Assembly: GCA_028278345.1 (NCBI GenBank)
Contig: JANQEL010000190.1
Span: 1 to 61,400 of the forward strand
From: Myxococcota bacterium
Lineage (GTDB): Bacteria; Myxococcota_A; UBA9160; UBA4427
Length of the DNA: 61,400 nt
Direction: 5' to 3'
This document shows positions 17,766 to 26,993 of the stretch, one piece after another. A model generated the notes under the pieces. It saw nothing but the letters and a program-made list of their open reading frames with translations. It did no database searches and had not been told where the DNA came from. Made by a program: the position numbers and the translations under genes. Numbering within the stretch: the stretch's first letter is position 1; every line of letters begins with the position of its first letter.

Positions 17766-18261
17766 CGATATCGACCCTCATCGTCGGTGATCCGCTTTGG
17801 TCGTTGTGGCCAGGGAAAGGGCTCTACGACGAGAACCTGCTGGTCACAGACGCCCATCTTGTTTCTCATCGTCCATTGTGAAAAGAGGATGAGTAACTTC
17901 TGGTGCGTTCGTCACACAGATCCCCGGGATGGGCTTCTCGCCGATCCTCGCGTGACCTCACGAGCCGGCAGATCATGAGTAACCGTCTGTGAGCGGATTC
18001 AAAGCGACGCTCGCACTACGCATCTGCGCCTCGCCGTAGTGGTCGCGGTTCACCGCTCATACCACCTATCCGCCATTCATTCTGCACATGTCCTGCTCGA
18101 TCGGCGCGCTCGGACTCTCCGAACCAGCATTGCCTCGCGGTAGCCGGAATGAGCCAGTCTCAAGGGATTTCTCGCGATCGCCGATGTGCTCTGAGAATTT
18201 ATTGCCTTCGAGAAAACGCGTAAGCAGCGCGCGATCCGATGCGCACTCTCGAGCGAGCTCA
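17766..18261. other. Intergenic region of about 500 bp, no convincing gene
   Basis: It lies between divergently oriented genes and should hold both promoters. ATGAGTAAC occurs twice (near 17889 and 17978), and CTCATC/GATGAG form a loose inverted repeat around 17866-17893. An open frame extends upstream of the decarboxylase start to 18088, but its translation is Ser/Arg-rich and not family-like. Confidence 0.5.
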
Positions 18262-18735
18262 ATGCAGATCAAGATCACGTCCGCCGTTGGAACCGGCCCC
18301 ACTCCCCTGGGCGCTTTCGATGCTGCGCTCCGCAACGCCGGAGTAGAGAACTACAACCTGATCCCCCTGTCGTCGGTGATTCCTCCGCAAGCCGTCCTCG
18401 AGAAGACGCGGTTCTCCACGCCGCCGAGCGAGTACGGCCATCGACTCTACGTCGTCATGGCGCAAGAGACGGCGACCCGGGTGGGCGAGGAGGCCTGGGC
18501 GGGACTGGGTTGGACCCAGGAGCCCGAGACCGGACGGGGGCTATTCGTCGAACTTCACGGCACCAGCCGTCGCGCCGTGGAGTGCGCGATCGAGTCGACC
18601 CTCGATTCGATGAAGGAAGCGCGACCATACGAATACGGCAAGAACGAGAGCCAGCTCTCGGGAGCCGTCTGCGAAGGCGACCCCGTCTGTTCGTTGGTCA
18701 TCGCCATCTATGGAAGCGAAGGCTGGGAGACATGA
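18262..18735 (+). CDS. Pyruvoyl-dependent arginine decarboxylase
   Basis: A 157-residue PvlArgDC-family proenzyme, which cleaves itself between two serines to form a pyruvoyl cofactor and decarboxylates arginine to agmatine. Seen directly: TSAVGTGPTPLGAFDAALRN near the start and NLIPLSSVIPP, where cleavage between Ser37 and Ser38 is expected, followed by acidic and aromatic blocks typical of the family. The ATG at 18262 is chosen because homology begins at MQIKITSAVG. Its stop overlaps the next gene's start by 4 nt (ATGA), so agmatine or a related amine may be the substrate or precursor for the coupled methyltransferase; that link is inference. Confidence 0.9.
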   Translation: MQIKITSAVGTGPTPLGAFDAALRNAGVENYNLIPLSSVIPPQAVLEKTRFSTPPSEYGHRLYVVMAQETATRVGEEAWAGLGWTQEPETGRGLFVELHGTSRRAVECAIESTLDSMKEARPYEYGKNESQLSGAVCEGDPVCSLVIAIYGSEGWET

Positions 18736-19520
18736 GTCCGTCCTCGCCCTTTGTCACGGAGGACTGGTCGCAGTTCGACCCAGCCGCCTACCTGGATGAG
18801 TACTACGGGGATCTCGGATCCGAGAACCTCGCACTCATGCGGTTTCTTGCAGAGGCTTGTCGGAACATCCCATCTGGTGGGCGCCTGCTCGATTTCGGTG
18901 GGGGGCCGGCGATCTACCCATTGATCTCTGCGGTGACGTGCGCCGACGAGATCCACTTCTCCGACTACTTGCAGGCGAATCTCGATGAGGTCGCGCGCTG
19001 GATCGGGAAGGCGCCCGGTGCCTTCGACTGGGACCCCTTCATCCAAACCGCGCTCGAGCTCGAATCGGGCACGGCTTGCAGTGCCGAAGAGGTCCACGAA
19101 CGCGCCAGCCAGATTCGCCAGCGTGTCACTCGACTGCTCCGCTGCGACGCCTCGTGCGCCGCCCCCCTCCAGGGCGCAACCGGGGAGCCCTACGACATCG
19201 TGATGACGAACTTCTGCGCGGAGTCTGCCACCGCGGATCGCGTCCAGTGGCACGTCTACATGTCGAATATCGTGTCGGTGTTGAAGCCGGGTGGCTGGCT
19301 CGTGATCTCGGCCCTGAAGGGAGCGAGCCGCTACTCGGTGGGTGACGCTTCCTTCCCGGCTGTCGAGATCTTCGAAGACGACCTCGTCGAGTTGCTCGAT
19401 GAGGCGGGTTTCTCCCGGAAGTGCCTGGACGTCCAGAGCGTGGCCGCCGACCGCCCTACGCGTGACTACCAGGGGCTGATCTTCGCCGCCGCTCAGAAGA
19501 CGCCGGCGCGAACGGATTAG
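18732..19520 (+). CDS. NNMT/PNMT/TEMT-family SAM-dependent methyltransferase
   Basis: A 262-residue class I methyltransferase. The SAM site is RLLDFGGGPAIYPLI (about residues 51-65). DEIHFSDYLQANLDEVARWI and the later PYDIVMTNFCAESAT plus LKPGGWLVISALKGASRY are characteristic of the nicotinamide/phenylethanolamine/thioether methyltransferase group, which methylates amines. Bacterial members act on guanidino or amine natural products. The ATG overlaps the arginine-decarboxylase stop (ATGA), which implies co-translation. Together the pair suggests production of an N-methylated arginine- or agmatine-derived amine. The product and substrate cannot be read from sequence alone. Confidence 0.87.
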   Translation: MSPSSPFVTEDWSQFDPAAYLDEYYGDLGSENLALMRFLAEACRNIPSGGRLLDFGGGPAIYPLISAVTCADEIHFSDYLQANLDEVARWIGKAPGAFDWDPFIQTALELESGTACSAEEVHERASQIRQRVTRLLRCDASCAAPLQGATGEPYDIVMTNFCAESATADRVQWHVYMSNIVSVLKPGGWLVISALKGASRYSVGDASFPAVEIFEDDLVELLDEAGFSRKCLDVQSVAADRPTRDYQGLIFAAAQKTPARTD

Positions 19521-19539
19521 AGGGATCGAGATCCAGGCC

Positions 19540-19911
19540 ATGATGAGCGACTACCCCATTCGCCTCTCCGTCATGATCGCGGTGCTCACCTTGGCCGCGG
19601 GCGTCCTCGATTCCCTCGCCTTCACGTACTCCGCCAGCATGTGGAAGGGCGGACGCATCGCGTGGAACCACGCTTCCCGGGCGGCAGTCTGCTTTGCGCT
19701 CGGGATCACGCTCTACTGGGGCGCTGTTCGCTACCTCGGCGAAGCGGGCATCGTACAAGCCGAGATCCAGACGCTCATCTGGTTCGCCGTCACGATCATC
19801 GGCGTTGTGGTGCTCGGCGGTCGCTTCATCCACTGGCCACTCGTCGATCAGATCGTCGCCGTCAACGTCTTTCTCGGCCTGGGTTGGCTGATCGCCCGGA
19901 CCTCCGCCTAG
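19540..19911 (+). CDS. Small integral membrane protein of unknown function
   Basis: A 123-residue protein with about four hydrophobic segments (LSVMIAVLTLAAGVLDSLAF, then AAVCFALGITLYWGAV, TLIWFAVTIIGVVVLGG and IVAVNVFLGLGWLIA). It starts 19 bp after the methyltransferase stop and is probably the third gene of that operon. Size and topology would suit a small exporter or a membrane chaperone, but no family is recognised. An ATG one codon later is an equally good start. Confidence 0.75.
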   Translation: MMSDYPIRLSVMIAVLTLAAGVLDSLAFTYSASMWKGGRIAWNHASRAAVCFALGITLYWGAVRYLGEAGIVQAEIQTLIWFAVTIIGVVVLGGRFIHWPLVDQIVAVNVFLGLGWLIARTSA

Positions 19912-20092
19912 AGAGGAAGAACACCCGTGTCTCCGAACGCAAGAACGATCCACCGAGCGGAAGTCCACGTGCACGATTGGGCTTGCAGCGCGCTCTTCTC
20001 TCCACGCCCCGAATCGCTTCGCAACCGAAGCCAAGAGTCGGTGACGCGCTGAATTCGAGCCCGCCGCCGAGAGTCCGAACGAGGACACCAGC

Positions 20093-22384
20093 ATGTTGAT
20101 CCACTCCCGAACCCGATGCTCCAATGTCCGTGAGCGCGGCCGCCGCCGAGTCCATGGCTTCGAGGCCGCCATCGTCGCTACCCAGCGAGCGCTCGTCCTC
20201 TTCGTTGCGATCGCGACCGCGGCTCCAGCCATCGCCGTCGAAGACACCGACGAGGTGTCTCCCGTCGAAGAAGTTGCCGTCGAGGCGCCCGAATCCCCGC
20301 CGCCGATCCCGGAGACGACACCGGAAACCCACGCCGAAGCCCCGGTAGCTTCCGACCTCGAGGATCCGGCGGCCGATGGTGCAGAGACAACGCCGAATCC
20401 CGCAGACGAGAACGATCCCTCGAGCGCCCCCATGGCCGACTCGGATGACTTCGACATGGTCCTCATCGAAGATGGCGACGAGGCCATCATGTTCCAGGAG
20501 ATTCCTTCGGTCTACGGCGTTTCGCGTTTCGAGCAGAAGATCACGGAGGCACCGTCGTTCGTCACGCTGATCACTTCGGAGGACATCCAGAAGTACGGCT
20601 ACCAGACGCTGGCCGAAGCACTGCAGGGCGTAACCGGCTTCTTCGTCACCTACGATCGAAACTACAACTACCTTGGAGTTCGCGGGTTCAACAATCCCGG
20701 CGACTTCAATACACGCGTGCTCGTCCTCGTGGACGGCCACCGGATGAACGACAACCTCTACGACCAGGGCGGGGTCGGCACCGAAGCCGTCGTCGATGTC
20801 GATCTGATCGACCGCATCGAGGTCATTCGAGGTCCCAGTTCGTCGCTGTACGGTACCAACGCCTTCCTCGGCGTCATCAACGTCATCACCAAGCGTGGTC
20901 GTGACATCCGTGGGTTCGAAGCATCCACCGAGCTCGGCAGCTACGACACCTACCGGGTTCGAGGTACCTACGGAGACAAGTTCGCCAACGGCGTGGAAGT
21001 CCTCTTTTCGGGTTCCTACTACGACTCCCAGGGGCGCGAGACCCTCTTCTACGACGAGTTCGACGACCCGGCCACCAACAGCGGCTTCACCCGAAACGCC
21101 GACGAAGACAGGTTTCCCCACTTCTTCGGAAAGGCGTCGCTCCGAGATCTCACGCTGCAGGGCGGCTACAACTCCCGTGACAAGGGGATTCCGACGGCGG
21201 CGTACGAAACGGTCTTCCCGACCAAGCGCACCCAATCGACGGATGAGCATGCCTACTTCTTCGCGAAGTACGAGCGACGCTTCGATTCGAAGCTCGACGT
21301 CTACGGCCGGGTCTACTACGACCGCTTCTACTACCAGGGCGACTACCTCTTCGAAGCCGAGACCCCGCCCCCGGACGTGATCCTCAACCGGGACAAGTCG
21401 ACCGGCGAGTGGTGGGGCTTCGAGATCAAGCTCGACAAGCAGGTCTTCGACTCACACAACATCACGGGCGGAATCGAGTACCGCGACAACTTCCGTCAGG
21501 ACCTGAAGAACCTCGATGTCCGACCGCGGGAGGTCTTGCTCAACGAGAAGCGTGACTCAAAGAACGTCGCCGTCTTCCTGCAGGACGAGTTCTCGATCGT
21601 CGAAGATCTGATTCTCAACGCCGGCGTCCGTTACGACTATTACGACTCCTGGGGGAGCACGGTCAATCCGCGCATCGCGCTGATCTACAACCTCGACAAG
21701 ACGACCCTCAAGGCGCTGTATGGCACCGCTTTTCGGGCACCCAATGCGTACGAACGGTATTACGAGGGGACGGGCTTTCGCCCCAACGATGATCTCGACC
21801 CCGAAGAGATCACCACCTACGAGCTCGTGCTCGAACACTCCTTGACGGACTACGTGCGCGGGACGGTCGCCGGGTACTTCTACCGGATCAACGACCTGAT
21901 CATCCAGGAACCTGTGGGAGACGACGTCCAGTTCCGCAACAAGGGCAGGACTCAGGCGATGGGGCTGGAGTTTCAGCTCGAGACGGATGAACGCGGCCCT
22001 CTCGGAATCTCGGGCCGGGCCGGCTACGCGCTGCAATCCGCCGAAGATCGCCGCACCAAGAAACGTCTTACCAACTCGCCCGCGCACTTGCTGAACATCG
22101 ACCTCAGCAAGGCGATCTACGACAACAAACTCTTCGCCAGTTCAGAGTTCGCGTACACGAGCAAGCGCAAGACCCTGGGCGGCGACAAGACCAACGACTT
22201 CGCGATCGTCCACCTGACATTGCTCTGCAAGAACGTCTACCAGGGACTCGAAGTCTCCACGAGCGTTCGAAACGTATTCGACACCCGCTACTCCGATCCC
22301 GGCTCGGGCGAGGGCGTCCACGCTCAGGACGAGATCGAGCAGAACGGCCGCAGTTTCTGGCTCAAGGTCAAGTACGGGTTCTAA
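20093..22384 (+). CDS. TonB-dependent outer-membrane receptor
   Basis: A 763-residue outer-membrane beta-barrel receptor. The signal sequence includes ALVLFVAIATAAPAIA, followed by about 70 residues of Pro/Glu/Asp-rich linker. The plug domain (about 140-270) shows APSFVTLITSEDIQKYGY, VLVLVDGHRMNDNLY and DRIEVIRGPSSSLYGTNAF. The barrel follows, and the chain ends in aromatic SFWLKVKYGF, as required for barrel assembly. GAGGA precedes the ATG. The binding-protein gene starts 12 bp after the stop, so the receptor, binding protein and kinase form one operon and may serve uptake and sensing of one ligand. The ligand is unknown; a vitamin, siderophore or other scarce compound would fit. Confidence 0.93.
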   Translation: MLIHSRTRCSNVRERGRRRVHGFEAAIVATQRALVLFVAIATAAPAIAVEDTDEVSPVEEVAVEAPESPPPIPETTPETHAEAPVASDLEDPAADGAETTPNPADENDPSSAPMADSDDFDMVLIEDGDEAIMFQEIPSVYGVSRFEQKITEAPSFVTLITSEDIQKYGYQTLAEALQGVTGFFVTYDRNYNYLGVRGFNNPGDFNTRVLVLVDGHRMNDNLYDQGGVGTEAVVDVDLIDRIEVIRGPSSSLYGTNAFLGVINVITKRGRDIRGFEASTELGSYDTYRVRGTYGDKFANGVEVLFSGSYYDSQGRETLFYDEFDDPATNSGFTRNADEDRFPHFFGKASLRDLTLQGGYNSRDKGIPTAAYETVFPTKRTQSTDEHAYFFAKYERRFDSKLDVYGRVYYDRFYYQGDYLFEAETPPPDVILNRDKSTGEWWGFEIKLDKQVFDSHNITGGIEYRDNFRQDLKNLDVRPREVLLNEKRDSKNVAVFLQDEFSIVEDLILNAGVRYDYYDSWGSTVNPRIALIYNLDKTTLKALYGTAFRAPNAYERYYEGTGFRPNDDLDPEEITTYELVLEHSLTDYVRGTVAGYFYRINDLIIQEPVGDDVQFRNKGRTQAMGLEFQLETDERGPLGISGRAGYALQSAEDRRTKKRLTNSPAHLLNIDLSKAIYDNKLFASSEFAYTSKRKTLGGDKTNDFAIVHLTLLCKNVYQGLEVSTSVRNVFDTRYSDPGSGEGVHAQDEIEQNGRSFWLKVKYGF

Positions 22385-22396
22385 CGGATCGAATCG

Positions 22397-23356
22397 ATGA
22401 TTTCCTTGATCACCCACATCCAGCGACGTGCCTGGCTACACATCCTCGTGATGGGTGCCGTGGCCATCGCTGCGGCGTCGCCGGTGTACAGCGAGGAGAT
22501 CTCTCCTCTGATCGTCGTGACGAGCCGGGACGACGGCCGCTACGAGAGCGTCGTATCGGGCGTGAGGAACGTGCTCGAGAACCGCCGGGCCGGCGAAACG
22601 CTCCGCGTTCACTCGCTGAAGAGCGGCGGAGAAGCCGCGGTCGAGGTCTTGCGTTCCGCCAAACTGGCGGGGGGTGTCCCGCTCTTGACAATCGGCACCG
22701 CGGCAACACGGGCCGCCCTCGAGGCCCCGGGCAATGCACCAGTCATTGCCTGCATGGCTGTCAAACCCGAGGACCTTTCCGATGTCGAGAACGCGACCGG
22801 CGTGGTGCTCGAGTTTCCGCTCGAGACCCAACTCGAGTGGATCCGCCGATTCGTACCCAAGAGCCAGTCGATCGGCGTACTGTACAACCCTGCAGAAAAC
22901 GAAGGCCGAATCATCGAGGCGAGAAAGATCGCGAAGCGGCTGGGAATGCGGGTTGTGGCTCGAGAAGTGCATCGGCCACAGGATCTGCCGGGCGCCCTCG
23001 ACAACCTCGCCCGCGAAGTCGACCTGCTCTGGGCCGTCACCGACCAGACGGTGCTTTCCCGGCAAACGGCCCAGGCCATCCTGCTCTTCTCTTTCCGCAA
23101 CCGCATGCCGTTCTCGGGCCTCTCCGCCTCGTGGGTCAAAGCGGGTGCCCTCTACGCGCTCGAGCGCGACTACGAGGACCTCGGCGCACAGTGCGCCGAG
23201 ATGGCCATGAAGGTCAAGCGGGGCCGCGACACGAGCACTCTCCCTCCTGCCGTTCCGCGAAAGGTCGTCTACACGCTCAACCTCAAGACGGCCGAGCACC
23301 TGAAACTCAACCTGCCCGAAGAGATCGTCGACGGCGCAGCCGAAGTCTTCCGGTAG
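22397..23356 (+). CDS. Periplasmic ABC-type substrate-binding protein (ABC_sub_bind family)
   Basis: A 319-residue exported protein with signal WLHILVMGAVAIAAASPVYS. Two-lobe binding-protein features of the family found with TrpX-like proteins include VPLLTIGTAATRAALEA, SQSIGVLYNPAENEGRI, DLLWAVTDQTVLS, RMPFSGLSASWVKAGALYAL and the C-terminal NLKTAEHLKLNLPEEIVDGA. No ABC permease or ATPase is nearby. It lies between a TonB receptor and a histidine kinase with gaps of 12 and 9 bp, so it may act as a periplasmic ligand sensor feeding the kinase rather than a transporter part; this is inference. Confidence 0.88.
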   Translation: MISLITHIQRRAWLHILVMGAVAIAAASPVYSEEISPLIVVTSRDDGRYESVVSGVRNVLENRRAGETLRVHSLKSGGEAAVEVLRSAKLAGGVPLLTIGTAATRAALEAPGNAPVIACMAVKPEDLSDVENATGVVLEFPLETQLEWIRRFVPKSQSIGVLYNPAENEGRIIEARKIAKRLGMRVVAREVHRPQDLPGALDNLAREVDLLWAVTDQTVLSRQTAQAILLFSFRNRMPFSGLSASWVKAGALYALERDYEDLGAQCAEMAMKVKRGRDTSTLPPAVPRKVVYTLNLKTAEHLKLNLPEEIVDGAAEVFR

Positions 23357-23365
23357 GAGGCGAGC

Positions 23366-26305
23366 ATGTTCTTGAACAGGGACTACGGCCTGACCACCAA
23401 GTTCAACTTCCTGACGATCGTCTTGATCCTCGCCACGTCGATTGCCATCGGCACGTTCGTGACGATCCGCGGCAATGCGAACAACTACAACAGCTTGCTG
23501 CGAAAGGGCGAAACCACGGCGGCGATGGTGGCCCAGAACAGCGAGTACGGGATCTACGCCGAGGATCGCTCGAATCTGCGACAGATCGTCGAAAGCCTCG
23601 AAGCCGACGTCGACATCGCCTTCGTGGCCGTACTGAACCACGAGATGCGAATCCTCGTGGAGAATCGCGTGAACGATCTCGTCGAGATCCCGAAACTCGG
23701 CGGCCCGCCACCGCGCGAAGTGGTCTACGAAGACTTTCGAAGCGAGCAGGATGGCAAGAGTTACATCTCGATCGTCATGCCCGTAGTGAGCCAGACACGG
23801 GAAGAGGATCCCGGTTCGCTGTTCGCCGAACTCGAAGAGGAAAGAGCCGAACCGAGCGTGGCCGACGACGCGCCCATCGGGTTCGTGATCCTCGGACTCA
23901 ATCAGGAGCGGATGAAGCGCGAAGCGCGCGAGTTCCTGGTCTCAACGACGGTGTTCACTTCTCTTCTCGTGTTGCTCGGCGTGGCCCTCACGGTGGCGGT
24001 CACGCGGCGAATCGTATCGCCGATCCAGGAACTCGTCGCGGTGACCCACGACATCGCCGAAGGTCATTTCGAACGCGACGTGAAGACCTCGACCGACGGC
24101 GAGATCGGTGACCTCGCCAAGGCATTCAACCTGATGTTGACGCGACTCCGCCGCTACCGCGAAGAAGTCGAGAGCTACCGCGAGAGCCTCGAACTCAAGG
24201 TCGAAGAGGCCACCATGCGCACGATCGAACTCCAGAAGGCCACCGAACAGGCGTATGCGCTCGCCGAGGAAGCCGAGGCGGCGAACAAGGAGAAGTCGCA
24301 ATTCCTCGCGAACATGAGCCACGAGATCCGAACACCGATGAACGGGGTGCTGGGCATGACGGAATTGTTACTCGGCACGAACCTGGCGGGTAATCAGCGC
24401 AAGTTCGCTCGCACGATCCAATCTTCGGCCGAGAATCTCCTCTCGGTCATCAACGAAATCCTCGATTTCTCGAAGGGCGAGGCTGGCAAGCTCAACGTCG
24501 AGCTGACGCGTACGGATGTCAGAGAACTGGTCGAGGACGTCGTCGACCTCCTGGCCGAGCCCGCCCAGCGAAAGGGCCTCGAGATGGCCTTCCTGATCGA
24601 CGAGGACGTCCCCTGGACCGTCATGGCCGACCCCGTTCGAACCCGACAGGTCCTCACGAACCTCGTGGGCAATGCCGTGAAGTTCACCGATGTGGGAGAA
24701 GTCGTCGTCGAAGTGAGCTCGACCACGCCGCCGGATGGAGCCGGCGATGACGATGCCCGCGAATCGGTGCGCACACTCCGGTTCGATGTGTTCGATTCGG
24801 GTATCGGCGTTCGCGACGAGGATCGCGAGCGTGTCTTCGGCGCATTCACCCAGGTCGACGGCTCGATGGATCGCCGATTCGGTGGAACAGGCCTCGGTCT
24901 CGCGATCAGCAAACAGCTCGTCGAATTGATGGGTGGTGAGATCGACTTCGAGAGCCGTACAGGCAACGGCTCCCACTTCTGGTTCACAATCCCCGTCGAA
25001 GTCATCGAGTTCGAGGGAACGATGAACTCGAAGTTCTCGATCGGCAACGTTCGGACCCTGATCGTGGACGACAATGCCACGAACCGGCGGATCGTCTGCC
25101 AGCACCTCGCCAATTGGGGTTGCGTGGTGGGCGTAGCCGCGGATGCCAACCAGGCGATCAAGGAGCTCCATCGGGCGGCCCGTCGCGGCGAGCCCTATGA
25201 GCTCGTGATCCTCGACATGATCATGCCCGGAATGACGGGGCTCGAACTCGCCGAGCGGATCCGAAGCGATCCGGATCTCGGGAGTGCTCGACTGGTCATG
25301 CTGACCTCGGTCGGACTCGCTCTATCGCAGCAGGAACAGTCGGAACTCCACATCGACGCTCAGTTGACCAAACCGGTTCGCCAGCGAGAGTTGAGACGGG
25401 TGTTGGTGGGAGCTGTCGGTGCCCCGCCAGACTCCGACACAGATCTCGGTCAACTCGTCGAAGTGAGCGATCCCCCGCCTCGGGCGAGCCGCAATTGGAT
25501 TCCGAACGTCCTGCTTGCGGAAGACAACCCCGTCAATCAGGAAGTCGCGACCGCGATGCTCGAAGACATCGGCTGCGAGGTCACCGTCGTCGCCAACGGG
25601 CGTCTCGCCACCGAGGTCATCGAACCCGACGTCTACGACATCGTGCTGATGGACTGCCAGATGCCCGAGCTAGACGGCTTCGGCGCAACGAAGCAGATCC
25701 GGGCCATGGAAAGGCGCTGGTTCGAAGAGGCGCCCGATCGCAAGCGAATACCGATCGTCGCGGTCACCGCTCATGCCATGGACGGGGATCGCGAGCGGTG
25801 CCTTGAAGCCGGTATGGATGACCATCTCACCAAGCCGTTCTCGCGGGCGAGCCTCGTCGCAATGATCGAGAGCTGGGTGGAGTCGGCGAACCACGAGTCG
25901 CACGAGGCCACCCGTGGAATGGCAAACGATGAAGCGCCAGGAGACCGTGCCGGGCGAAACGTTCTGGATCCCGCCGCGCTCGACGAGCTTGCGTCGCTGC
26001 CGAGCGCGACTTCCTCCGGTCTGGTCAACCGCGTCATCCAGCTCTATCTCGACAGTTCCTACCCCATCGGCAAGGCCGTCCGCGATGCCGCCGAGCGAGG
26101 AGATGCCGAAGAACTCGCGACCTCGGCCCATCGCCTCAAATCCAGCAGCGCCGAAGTCGGGGCCCTTCACGCAGCCAGCCTGTGCAAGGAACTGGAGGTC
26201 ATGGGACGCAAGGGCGAGATGGGCGAAGCTCTCACATTCGCGCTCGAACTCGAGGAAGAGCTCGAGTGCGTGCGGGAGGCACTCGAAGCCAGACTGCGCA
26301 GCTGA
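23366..26305 (+). CDS. Hybrid sensor histidine kinase (HAMP-HisKA-HATPase-REC-REC-HPt)
   Basis: A 979-residue inner-membrane kinase of the BarA/ArcB layout. Two membrane segments (about 17-33 and 193-213) flank a periplasmic sensor of about 155 residues. Then come HAMP, a coiled coil, HisKA with His319 in [12 protein letters not shown], and HATPase with [11 protein letters not shown] and [10 protein letters not shown]. Receiver 1 has [14 protein letters not shown] and Asp617; receiver 2 has [13 protein letters not shown] and Asp763; the HPt domain has His922 in [13 protein letters not shown]. All phospho-relay residues are present. AGGAGG lies 7 nt before the ATG, which is 9 bp after the binding-protein stop. 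No output regulator is adjacent. Confidence 0.95.
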   Translation: MFLNRDYGLTTKFNFLTIVLILATSIAIGTFVTIRGNANNYNSLLRKGETTAAMVAQNSEYGIYAEDRSNLRQIVESLEADVDIAFVAVLNHEMRILVENRVNDLVEIPKLGGPPPREVVYEDFRSEQDGKSYISIVMPVVSQTREEDPGSLFAELEEERAEPSVADDAPIGFVILGLNQERMKREAREFLVSTTVFTSLLVLLGVALTVAVTRRIVSPIQELVAVTHDIAEGHFERDVKTSTDGEIGDLAKAFNLMLTRLRRYREEVESYRESLELKVEEATMRTIELQKATEQAYALAEEAEAANKEKSQFLANMSHEIRTPMNGVLGMTELLLGTNLAGNQRKFARTIQSSAENLLSVINEILDFSKGEAGKLNVELTRTDVRELVEDVVDLLAEPAQRKGLEMAFLIDEDVPWTVMADPVRTRQVLTNLVGNAVKFTDVGEVVVEVSSTTPPDGAGDDDARESVRTLRFDVFDSGIGVRDEDRERVFGAFTQVDGSMDRRFGGTGLGLAISKQLVELMGGEIDFESRTGNGSHFWFTIPVEVIEFEGTMNSKFSIGNVRTLIVDDNATNRRIVCQHLANWGCVVGVAADANQAIKELHRAARRGEPYELVILDMIMPGMTGLELAERIRSDPDLGSARLVMLTSVGLALSQQEQSELHIDAQLTKPVRQRELRRVLVGAVGAPPDSDTDLGQLVEVSDPPPRASRNWIPNVLLAEDNPVNQEVATAMLEDIGCEVTVVANGRLATEVIEPDVYDIVLMDCQMPELDGFGATKQIRAMERRWFEEAPDRKRIPIVAVTAHAMDGDRERCLEAGMDDHLTKPFSRASLVAMIESWVESANHESHEATRGMANDEAPGDRAGRNVLDPAALDELASLPSATSSGLVNRVIQLYLDSSYPIGKAVRDAAERGDAEELATSAHRLKSSSAEVGALHAASLCKELEVMGRKGEMGEALTFALELEEELECVREALEARLRS

Positions 26306-26399
26306 GCTTTCGGCTCTCCGCCTCCCCTTTCCGAGCGCCACGAACGGCGCGCGGCTCACCCATGCGCTGCCAGCCCCATTCGTTACGTTTCCGCCCGTT

Positions 26400-26806
26400 G
26401 GAGGTGGACGGAGGATCGCCGGCGGACAACCACCGTCCGCGGGAGGAAAGTCCGGGCTCCGCAGGGTGGGGAAGTCGTTAACAGCGACCCGGGGTGACCC
26501 GAGGGAAAGCGCAACAGAAATCACACCGCCGATGGGAGGCCTCGGCCTTCACAGGTAAGGGTGAAATCGTGGGGTAAGAGCCCACGCGCGACAGCCGGGT
26601 GACCGGCGGCGAGGCAAGCCCTTCCCGGAGCAAGCTCGAATAGGGAACCCGTCGAGGGCGACCCGTCCAAACGAACTGGCCTCGCCGGTTCGGGGGTTCC
26701 GGGTGAGAGTGCTCGAGCGGCACGGCAACGTGTCGCCTAGACGAATGATCCTCACTGCAAGGGCGCAAGCCCGCGCAGCACAGAACCCGGCTTACAGTCC
26801 ACTGCC
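26400..26806 (+). ncRNA. rnpB: RNase P RNA (class A)
   Basis: The catalytic RNA that trims tRNA 5' ends. Core signatures are in order: GAGGAAAGTCCGGGCTC (26443-26459), CGCAACAGAAAT (P4/J-region side), GGTAAGGGTGAAA, GGGGTAAGAGCCCAC, AGCTCGAATAGGGAACCC, then GCACAGAACCCGGCTTACAG near the 3' end. GTGGAC at 26404-26409 can pair with GTCCAC at the 3' end to form P1, which sets the approximate limits. The ends may be off by several bases. A GC-rich inverted repeat follows at 26827-26867. Confidence 0.93.
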
Positions 26807-26825
26807 GATTCAGCGATGAGTCCGC
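26782..26825 (+). repeat. Left copy of 44-nt direct repeat at rnpB 3' end (att-like)
   Basis: This copy starts inside the 3' arm of rnpB and runs about 19 nt beyond it. It matches 34579-34622 at 41 of 44 positions, including a perfect 18-nt block ATTCAGCGATGAGTCCGC and a perfect 12-nt block AGAACCCGGCTT. Duplication of an RNA gene's 3' end on both sides of a block is the hallmark of site-specific integration. Confidence 0.85.
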
Positions 26826-26993
26826 ACCCGGCGGGAGGAAGTCGAGCGATCGATAAGCCCCGCCGGGCTCCGACATTTGCCTGTAGATTCGGGTGAGTGA
26901 ATCGTCCGAGGCTTGCCGGAGGCCGCACCGAAGCGGGTCAACTTCACCCTGGGTGGTCCATTCGGTCTGCGCCTTCATGCTACAGGTTTCAAC

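Noticed and set aside
17880..17990. ATGAGTAAC direct repeats as a regulator-binding array
   Set aside because: Only two copies with uneven context; a chance match is likely.
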